6,645 bases of DNA, from contig JAISWY010000380.1 of NCBI GenBank assembly GCA_031270925.1, positions 1 through 6,645 of the forward strand, read 5' to 3'. The position numbers were made by a program, and so were the translations under genes. Numbering within the stretch: the first letter of the stretch is position 1; each line of letters opens with the position of its first letter. The notes beneath the pieces were generated by a model. The model was not told where the DNA came from and ran no database searches. It saw only the letters and a list, made by a program, of their open reading frames with translations. This stretch comes from Candidatus Symbiothrix sp. GTDB taxonomy: Bacteria; Bacteroidota; Bacteroidia; Bacteroidales; Azobacteroidaceae. Positions 1 to 5,585 of the stretch are shown piece by piece.

Positions 1-20
1 TGTGACCTTTGTGGTTAAAT
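1..20 (-). repeat. Edge piece of interspersed palindromic repeat
   Basis: The reverse complement of these bases begins ATTTAACCACAAAGG, an exact 15-base match to 5252-5266, the loop and right arm of the tandem repeats between the convergent genes. The next five bases (TCACA against ACGCA) keep the same pattern. The matching arm does not follow to the right, so this is either half an element or one cut by the window edge. It is seen in sequence; its role is unknown. Confidence 0.6.
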
Positions 21-38
21 AATTCGGAGCAAAACGAC

Positions 39-81
39 AATTTGAAATGCACCCCCACCAAAATAAATAATTTTTCAAATT
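39..81. promoter_or_regulatory. Inverted repeat upstream of mazG, possible operator
   Basis: AATTTGAAA at 39-47 is the exact reverse complement of TTTCAAATT at 73-81, with 25 bases between the arms. The right arm falls about where the -33 box of the mazG promoter would lie, so a bound regulator could affect initiation. The arms are AT-rich in an AT-rich leader, so chance is a real possibility. No known binding motif was recognised. Confidence 0.25.
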
Positions 82-96
82 AATAATTATTATTAC

Positions 97-104
97 TACC
101 TTTG
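97..104 (+). promoter_or_regulatory. Bacteroidota -7 promoter element for mazG
   Basis: TACCTTTG matches the Bacteroides -7 consensus TAnnTTTG exactly. Transcription would start near 110-112, leaving a leader of about 18 A/T-rich bases before the mazG ATG. No clear TTTG-type -33 box is seen at the expected distance; the region around 71-80 is T-rich (TTTTTCAAAT). The inferred transcript would carry mazG and the regulator after it. Confidence 0.6.
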
Positions 105-128
105 CCCAATTATTAAAAACACAAATTA

Positions 129-908
129 ATGAATACAAAAGAACAAAAACTACAAGCTTTTGGCCGCTTACTCAATATAATGGACGAACTCCGCATAAAA
201 TGCCCGTGGGACAGAAAACAAACCAACGAAAGCCTGCGTGCCAACACTATCGAAGAAACTTATGAGTTGTGCGAGGCGATTATCAAAAACGATCAATCAG
301 GCATCAAAAAAGAACTCGGCGATGTGCTTTTGCATGTGATTTTCTACGCGAAAATTGCCCAAGACAACGAACAATTCGATATTGCCGACGTTTGTAATGC
401 CTTGTGTGAAAAGCTGATATACCGTCATCCGCATGTTTTCGGAGATGAGCAGGCCGAAACAGCCGGTCAAGTGATGCAAAATTGGGAACAATTGAAATTG
501 AAGGAAAAAGGCGGCAACAAAACCATCTTGGAAGGTGTACCGGCTTCCTTGCCATCGCTAGTAAAAGCCTATCGCATACAGGATAAGGCGCGTAACGCCG
601 GTTTCGATTGGGAAGCCAAGGAAGATGTTTGGGCTAAAGTAAAGGAAGAACTCCGCGAACTCGAAGCCGAAATCGCGACAATGAATCCCGAAAAAATGGA
701 AGCCGAGTTCGGCGATTTGTTTTTCAGTCTGATTAACGCCGCGCGATTGTATAAAATCAAGCCCGACAACGCTTTGGAACGCACCAATCAAAAATTCATC
801 TACCGTTTCAATTACATGGAACAAAAAGCCAATGAGCAAGGTATATCATTGAAAGACATGACTTTGGACGAAATGGAAAAACTTTGGCAAGAAGCTAAAA
901 ACGGATAA
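129..908 (+). CDS. mazG: Nucleoside triphosphate pyrophosphohydrolase MazG
   Basis: This cytoplasmic all-alpha enzyme hydrolyses nucleoside triphosphates to monophosphates and pyrophosphate, a house-cleaning activity against non-canonical nucleotides. In E. coli it also lowers ppGpp during starvation. The 259 aa match the usual two-domain length (about 263 in E. coli). The N-terminal domain starts with CPWDRKQT (residues 25-32) and has the metal-binding pattern E42-E43-x-x-E46 and E62-x-x-D65. The C-terminal domain repeats it as E173-E174-x-x-E177 and E193-x-x-D196, the half that is catalytic in E. coli. All acidic residues are present, so it should be active. The start gives a full N-terminus and lies just behind a TAnnTTTG promoter. 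There is no Shine-Dalgarno sequence, which is normal for this phylum. Only three bases separate its stop from the next gene, so the two are probably co-transcribed. Confidence 0.95.
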   Translation: MNTKEQKLQAFGRLLNIMDELRIKCPWDRKQTNESLRANTIEETYELCEAIIKNDQSGIKKELGDVLLHVIFYAKIAQDNEQFDIADVCNALCEKLIYRHPHVFGDEQAETAGQVMQNWEQLKLKEKGGNKTILEGVPASLPSLVKAYRIQDKARNAGFDWEAKEDVWAKVKEELRELEAEIATMNPEKMEAEFGDLFFSLINAARLYKIKPDNALERTNQKFIYRFNYMEQKANEQGISLKDMTLDEMEKLWQEAKNG

Positions 909-911
909 TGT

Positions 912-3900
912 ATGTGGAAAACAGCCTTGATTGCCGGATTTTGTACTTTTTTTTCACTCCTCGTTCATGCGGAAAAAATCAGTTTGTGGACACCGAACGA
1001 CGGTCTTTCCAACAGCCACATTTCCCAAATTTACCAAGATTCGCAAGGCTACATCTGGATTGCCACCGAAAACGGCTTGAACAAGTTCAACGGTTACCAG
1101 TTTACCGTTTATTTTGAAAATCCCGACGATAGCGCTTCGCTGCAAGGCAATTACATTTATTCGCTGATGGAAGACAAGCAAGGCCGTTTTTGGGTCGGTT
1201 CGCTGGGTGGTTTATTCCTTTACAACCGCGATACGGATAGCTTTCATCTGTTTCCCTTGCCGGACGAACGAGCCGGTAATCGCGGCCGGATCAAATGGAT
1301 TTTGGAAGATGAATCGGGAAATATCTGGCTTTCGCGCTTCGAAAACGGAATTGTGCGCTTGGATGCACAAACTTTGGCGTCCACTTTTTTTCATCGGCGC
1401 AACAGCGACCTCAAATACGACGACATTGATTGCGTGTATGAAGATAATTTCGGCAATCTGTGGCTGGGAACGCATAAAAACGGCGTGTATCTCTTCAATC
1501 CGGTCGATAAGTCGTTTCGCCATTTCCAACACAATCGGAAAGAGGCCGGCAGTTTGAACGACGACCGCGTTTTTGCGATTTGTGAAGATGGTTTCGGCCG
1601 GATATTAATCGGAACTTTCGGCGGCGGCATCAATATTTACGACCGTCCGTCGCAAACGTTTTCGGCATGGAATATCGCTCGTTCCGAAACCGAAAATCAA
1701 ATTTATGCCATGACTTTAGACCGAAAAGGTGTGCTTTGGATCGGAACCGACGGTGGCGGCATTTTGCGTTACGACCTGTCGGGCAATCGTTTACCGATGA
1801 TTGACGTCGTAGCCGGCTCCGGCGATTTGACCAAAAGCAAAGTCCATTATCTTTTTGAAGACAAACAGGGAAATATCTGGGCAAACATCTACCAGCAAGG
1901 ACTTTTGATGATTCCTGCAACCGGCAGTTATTTCGAGAATTTCGGGTTTAATCCTTTTGATTCGAAGCATTCGATCGGCACTAAATGCGTGATTTCGCTT
2001 TTGGAAGATCAGGATCGCAATTTGTGGATTGGAACCGATGGCGCCGGATTGTATAAAGTGAACGCGACAACCCATCAGATAGAGCATTTTACAAGCGCAA
2101 TTCCCGGTTTCAGAGGCGACGTCATTACCGCTCTTTTTGAAGACCGCGATCGCAATATATGGATCGGCACTTACATCAACGGCATGTTCCGTTACAATCG
2201 GGAAAGTGGTCGATTCGATTCGCATTACAGCACAACTACTTTTAACAAACTGAGTTACGACCACGTTTCGTCTTTCGTGCAAGACAATAACGGTGTGTTG
2301 TGGATTGGACTCGACGGCGGCGGCTTAAATGGTTTGAATATCGCAACCGGCCATATCGAACAGTTCAAATCCGACAGCCGTTCCGTGAAAAATCTTCGTT
2401 TGCCGAGCAATTGGGTTTATACTTTGTATCTTGATAAGAGCAATATGTTGTGGTTGGGAACGTATAGCGGCGTGGCGGTTTTCGATCCGCATACCAAAAC
2501 GTTTGTCGATACGGAAAAGATGAATCAAACTTTGGATATGAAGTTGATTTATGCCATCACTTCCGATGCGCAAGGCAATACGTGGCTGGGCGGTTTGTCG
2601 GGCTTGTATTGCGTGCAAATCGACAAGCAAATCAAACGGATTACAACGATTAACGGCTTGCCTAACAACATGATAACCGGAATCATTGAAGACAACGATC
2701 ATTATTTGTGGCTAAGCACAGGAAACGGACTTTGCCGCTATAATCCGAGCGACCAATCGTGTATGAATTTTTATGCCGAAGATGGTATTCAAAGCAATGA
2801 GTTCCGGCGTGGAAGTTATTGTAAAGGACAGGCTAACCGCTTGTACTTCGGAGGAATAAACGGTGTTACAACTATGCTCCCTTCCCATTTTATTCCACAG
2901 CGCGAATTACTGCATTTAGCGTTTTCCGATTTGCTGATTTACAACGAGCCGGTTCATGCCGGTAAAAATTCGGTGTTGCAGAAATCGTTGGATGCTTCGG
3001 AAACGATTCGGTTGAAATACAATCAGCGGAGTTTTACATTTCGTTTTGCCGCTATCGAATATGCTACGCCACAGCGTGTTAGCTATTATGCTCAAATGGA
3101 AAATTTCGATATGCAATGGCGCAAGGCAACCAACCGCAGTGTAACTTACACCAATCTTAATCCGGGAAAATACGTTTTTAAAGTGAAAGCCACCATTGAC
3201 GGCGAGCATTTTTTGGAACGTTCGGTAACGGTCATTATCGATCCACCGATTTGGTTAAGTATTTGGGCGAAAATACTTTATGTTCTTTTATTCGGATTTT
3301 TGATTTACCTTGTCTATCAATATTTGCATAACCGGATGAAGCAAAACCGGATTTTGATGGAAAAAGAACAGCAAAAGCAATTGTCGGAGAGTAAGTTACA
3401 GTTTTTTACCGATATTTCGCACGAAATCCGAACGCCCCTGACCTTGATTTTAGGCCCGATCGAGAAATTGGAAGAAACGGAAATGAACGAAAAAACCTTG
3501 TCTGTTTACAAAATCATTCATCAGAACGCTTTGCGTATCTTACGTTTAGTGAACCAGTTAATGGATTTGCGGGCGGTGGATAAAGGCAAGTTGAAGTTGA
3601 AAGTCGAGCCGACTGTCGTAGAAGATTTTATTACGAAAATCATGGATTCGTTCCGCGACTTGGCCGGTAGCAAACGCATTGATTTTACGCTGGTTATGGA
3701 AGATACTTTACCCGAAGTCTGCATCGACCGCGATTGTATCGACAAAGTGATTTTCAATTTGTTATCGAATGCCTTCAAATTTACGCCCAAAGACGGCCGG
3801 ATTACGATTTATCTTGGTATTTTACGTAACAATTTGGAAATCAGCGTTGAAGATACCGGAATCGGCATTGCGAAAGAATATCAGGAACAGATTTTCGACC

Positions 3901-4961
3901 GTTTTTACCAAGTGCGCGACGGCAAAGTGAATACCAAAATGGGAACAGGCATCGGTTTACATCTTTCGAAGATGATGATTGAACTGCATCATGGGGAAAT
4001 TTCGGTGGAAAGCGAAGCCGGTAGTGGCAGTAAATTTACCGTTCAATTGCCTCTGAATAAAGATGTTTACAAACCCGAAGAATTTGGGATGACTTCGGGC
4101 GAAGCGACGGCGACAATGGTTCAACCATCTTTCGATCAAGAAGATACAAGTTTGAATATTTCTAATTTGGAATCGAAAACCACTTCTCATCCGAAATACG
4201 CCCCATCGGTTTTAATTGTCGAAGACGATGTGGATATCTCAAATTACATAAGTTCGGAATTGTCGAAAAAATACAAGATTTATCACGCCGTAAACGGGAA
4301 AGATGGTTTGAACAAAACCTTGAAATACCTGCCCGATTTGATTGTGAGCGACATTGTGATGCCCGAAATGGATGGCTTAACCTTATGTAAATTGTTGAAA
4401 ACAAACGATAAAACCTGCCATATCCCGATTGTTTTGCTGACTGCGAAAACGAATGTCGAGCAACGCATCGAAGGCATTGAGATGGGTGCCGATTCCTACA
4501 TTCCCAAACCGTTCAATATGAAGCATTTGGAAACGCGCATTGCCCAATTGATCAAGTTGCGGCGCAAGTTGAAAACCAAATACGCCGATGGACAAAAAAC
4601 GGAAGAAGAAGTTGTGAAAATCCTTTCATCCAACGAAAAGTTGATACAGAAATTCAATGATAAGCTACGCGAGCAAATCAACAATCCTGAATTAAGCGTA
4701 GAATCGTTGAGTAAAGATTTGGGTATCAGTCGCGTACATCTCAATCGCCGGTTGAAGCAGATTACCAACGAATCGCCCGGCAATTACATCCGCAATTTCC
4801 GGTTGAAGCAAGCCGCTTTGTTGTTGAGTACCAAGAAAATATCCATTGCCGAAGTCGCTTATGCCGTCGGTTTTTCGTCGCAGGCTTATTTTAGTAACAC
4901 GTTTAAGGAGCATTTTGGGATGCCGCCTTCGGAGTATGCCGAGACGAATTATGTAAAATAA
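912..4961 (+). CDS. Hybrid two-component system sensor/regulator (HTCS)
   Basis: This is a one-protein signalling system of 1349 aa, of the kind that controls polysaccharide utilisation loci in Bacteroides. A signal sequence (residues 1-20, cleavage likely after VHA) is followed by 14 Reg_prop repeats of the type ED..GNIWIGT..GG (about 30-660), enough for two seven-bladed periplasmic propellers, then a Y_Y_Y domain (about 700-776). One membrane helix lies at about 784-804. The cytoplasmic part has HisKA (phosphoacceptor H837 in SHEIRTPL), HATPase_c (N949 and N953, D981-x-G983-x-G985, IFDRFYQV from 994, G1011-x-G1013-x-G1015), a receiver (E1104-D1105-D1106, phospho-acceptor D1147, T1177, K1199) and a C-terminal AraC-type HTH (about 1245-1346). 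All catalytic residues are present. The 912 start yields the signal sequence. Blades 5, 7 and 14 are degenerate (for example RILIGT replaces the usual WIGT in blade 5), which is common. Ligand and target genes cannot be inferred: there is no susC/susD or glycan enzyme nearby. Confidence 0.96.
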   Translation: MWKTALIAGFCTFFSLLVHAEKISLWTPNDGLSNSHISQIYQDSQGYIWIATENGLNKFNGYQFTVYFENPDDSASLQGNYIYSLMEDKQGRFWVGSLGGLFLYNRDTDSFHLFPLPDERAGNRGRIKWILEDESGNIWLSRFENGIVRLDAQTLASTFFHRRNSDLKYDDIDCVYEDNFGNLWLGTHKNGVYLFNPVDKSFRHFQHNRKEAGSLNDDRVFAICEDGFGRILIGTFGGGINIYDRPSQTFSAWNIARSETENQIYAMTLDRKGVLWIGTDGGGILRYDLSGNRLPMIDVVAGSGDLTKSKVHYLFEDKQGNIWANIYQQGLLMIPATGSYFENFGFNPFDSKHSIGTKCVISLLEDQDRNLWIGTDGAGLYKVNATTHQIEHFTSAIPGFRGDVITALFEDRDRNIWIGTYINGMFRYNRESGRFDSHYSTTTFNKLSYDHVSSFVQDNNGVLWIGLDGGGLNGLNIATGHIEQFKSDSRSVKNLRLPSNWVYTLYLDKSNMLWLGTYSGVAVFDPHTKTFVDTEKMNQTLDMKLIYAITSDAQGNTWLGGLSGLYCVQIDKQIKRITTINGLPNNMITGIIEDNDHYLWLSTGNGLCRYNPSDQSCMNFYAEDGIQSNEFRRGSYCKGQANRLYFGGINGVTTMLPSHFIPQRELLHLAFSDLLIYNEPVHAGKNSVLQKSLDASETIRLKYNQRSFTFRFAAIEYATPQRVSYYAQMENFDMQWRKATNRSVTYTNLNPGKYVFKVKATIDGEHFLERSVTVIIDPPIWLSIWAKILYVLLFGFLIYLVYQYLHNRMKQNRILMEKEQQKQLSESKLQFFTDISHEIRTPLTLILGPIEKLEETEMNEKTLSVYKIIHQNALRILRLVNQLMDLRAVDKGKLKLKVEPTVVEDFITKIMDSFRDLAGSKRIDFTLVMEDTLPEVCIDRDCIDKVIFNLLSNAFKFTPKDGRITIYLGILRNNLEISVEDTGIGIAKEYQEQIFDRFYQVRDGKVNTKMGTGIGLHLSKMMIELHHGEISVESEAGSGSKFTVQLPLNKDVYKPEEFGMTSGEATATMVQPSFDQEDTSLNISNLESKTTSHPKYAPSVLIVEDDVDISNYISSELSKKYKIYHAVNGKDGLNKTLKYLPDLIVSDIVMPEMDGLTLCKLLKTNDKTCHIPIVLLTAKTNVEQRIEGIEMGADSYIPKPFNMKHLETRIAQLIKLRRKLKTKYADGQKTEEEVVKILSSNEKLIQKFNDKLREQINNPELSVESLSKDLGISRVHLNRRLKQITNESPGNYIRNFRLKQAALLLSTKKISIAEVAYAVGFSSQAYFSNTFKEHFGMPPSEYAETNYVK

Positions 4962-5100
4962 AATTTTGTGAGATGTAACTGCGGGCAAGGCTGTCATCCG
5001 CGAAGTGAATCTGAAAGAATCTGAAAGCAAAATCCCGGTCTGAGGAACACGAATATCATATAAGGCTAAGTTGCAGATGTAATAAAAGAGTAGTAACCGG
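4962..5100. other. Gene-free block after the HTCS stop
   Basis: No credible gene is seen. The block is richer in G and C than the leader of mazG and contains a perfect tandem decamer, AATCTGAAAG at 5009-5018 and 5019-5028. A weak inverted pair, GCGG at 4981-4984 and CCGC at 4998-5001, is too short to call a terminator, and no GC stem followed by a T run appears after the HTCS stop. The reverse strand is open here, but only as part of a frame that runs antisense into the HTCS. It could be a decayed gene, part of a composite repeat, or an unrecognised RNA. Confidence 0.4.
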
Positions 5101-5204
5101 ATTATAGCGCCCTTTGCGAAACCTTTGCGTCCCTTGCGGTAAAAAATATTTAACCACAAAGTTCACAAAGAAGATACACAAGGGACGCAAAGAATAAAAA
5201 ATGA
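5101..5204. repeat. 104-bp tandem palindromic repeat, copy 1
   Basis: This is the first of two direct copies with a period of 104 bp; the conserved part is 5101-5192, followed by an A-rich 12-base spacer. Inside is an imperfect hairpin with arms at 5123-5140 and 5153-5170 around an A/T loop of 12 bases. The arms are built from TTTGCG/TTTGTG-like steps of about 10-12 bases, and a third related arm lies at 5175-5192. Five of 18 arm positions do not pair, so this copy is more decayed than copy 2. It lies between the 3' ends of convergent genes. Confidence 0.85.
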
Positions 5205-5297
5205 ATTATAGCGCCCTTTGTGAAACCTTTGTGTCCCTTGTGGTAAAAAATATTTAACCACAAAGGACGCAAAGAGAATACGCAAGGAACGCAAAGA
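5205..5297. repeat. 104-bp tandem palindromic repeat, copy 2
   Basis: It aligns without gaps to copy 1, about 82 of 92 positions identical. The hairpin arms are 5227-5244 and 5257-5274; 16 of 18 pairs are Watson-Crick and both exceptions are transitions. Three A-T pairs can extend the stem into the 12-base loop after one mismatch. In the left arm region every difference from copy 1 is C to T in a GCG/GTG step. The loop and right arm match the first 20 bases of the window in inverted orientation. It ends just before the stop codon of the small minus-strand gene and could slow or end transcription from both sides, which is inference. Confidence 0.85.
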
Positions 5298-5298
5298 G

Positions 5299-5339
5299 TC
5301 GGGATATTACCGTTTTTTACGCATCAAGCCATATCCCGA
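5299..5339 (-). terminator. Possible stem-loop over the small gene's stop codon
   Basis: TCGGGATAT at 5299-5307 is the exact reverse complement of ATATCCCGA at 5331-5339, giving a 9-bp stem with a 23-base loop. It covers the last codons and the stop of the minus-strand small gene. There is no T run directly after it in the minus-strand direction, so a classic intrinsic terminator is doubtful. It may instead protect the 3' end of the mRNA, or be chance. Confidence 0.25.
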
Positions 5340-5564
5340 AGCCAGCAGGAGCAGACAGGTTATGCCGCCGCCTATCGGGACTGAGGGTACGGGGCCTTCA
5401 TCCTCATCACCGGTAGTTGGCGGAGTGCCGCGTAAGCCGGACGAAGAAGTTGAGGCGTTTTCGCGTTGCAACCAACTGTCGGAGCGGTCTCTGATTGTTC
5501 TGCGTTCGGCGAATGTCGAGATTGCCATGCAGATTGTGATTGCTAATAATGTTGTTCGTTTCAT
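5307..5564 (-). CDS. Small secreted protein with C-terminal sorting-like anchor
   Basis: This is an 85-aa protein of no family I can name. Residues 1-19 form a signal peptide (KR, then a hydrophobic core, cleavage likely after STFA). Residues 20-62 are a polar, probably disordered linker: first charged and Ser-rich, then Pro/Gly/acidic (TPPTTGDEDEGPVPSVP). The end is tripartite: PIGGG at 63-67, a hydrophobic segment through 81 with a GYG, and the basic tail RKKR at 82-85. That order resembles C-terminal sorting signals of the exosortase/PEP-CTERM kind and short tails found on small Bacteroidota proteins. After export it should stay in the inner membrane by this tail, or be processed there; both are inference. 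The ATG is supported by an AAGGAG seven bases upstream. It follows the surface-protein gene by 21 bp, so it is probably the last gene of that operon. A signal peptide, linker and tail with a matched ribosome site argue that it is real despite its length. Confidence 0.8.
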   Translation of the reverse strand: MKRTTLLAITICMAISTFAERRTIRDRSDSWLQRENASTSSSGLRGTPPTTGDEDEGPVPSVPIGGGITCLLLLASGYGLMRKKR

Positions 5565-5571
5565 TGTTTAT

Positions 5572-5577
5572 CTCCTT
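5572..5577 (-). promoter_or_regulatory. Shine-Dalgarno AAGGAG of the small gene
   Basis: On the minus strand AAGGAG lies seven bases before the ATG of the 85-aa gene, inside the 21-bp gap after the upstream stop. It fixes the start codon. The two complete plus-strand genes in the window have no such site, in line with weak Shine-Dalgarno use in Bacteroidota, so its strength stands out. Confidence 0.7.
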
Positions 5578-5585
5578 GTTATTGA

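Noticed and set aside
908..1117. Plus-strand 69-codon frame starting at the mazG stop
   Set aside because: It overlaps the regulator's signal sequence and first blade in another frame and its product has no recognisable features. It is kept only as a possible competing start.
1791..2282. Minus-strand open frame of 163 codons
   Set aside because: It lies wholly inside the propeller repeats of the regulator, whose repetitive composition leaves long antisense frames open.
912..4961. Frameshift or broken kinase
   Set aside because: The frame is continuous through all domains and H837, the N, D/G and G boxes, D1147, T1177 and K1199 are all present.
4692..5159. Minus-strand open frame of 155 codons
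   Set aside because: About half runs antisense to the HTH region of the regulator, and the rest covers the unexplained block and part of repeat copy 1. No domain, signal peptide or ribosome site is seen.
5101..5297. CRISPR array
   Set aside because: There are only two copies, the period is 104 bp with nearly the whole unit repeated, and there are no unique spacers or cas genes.
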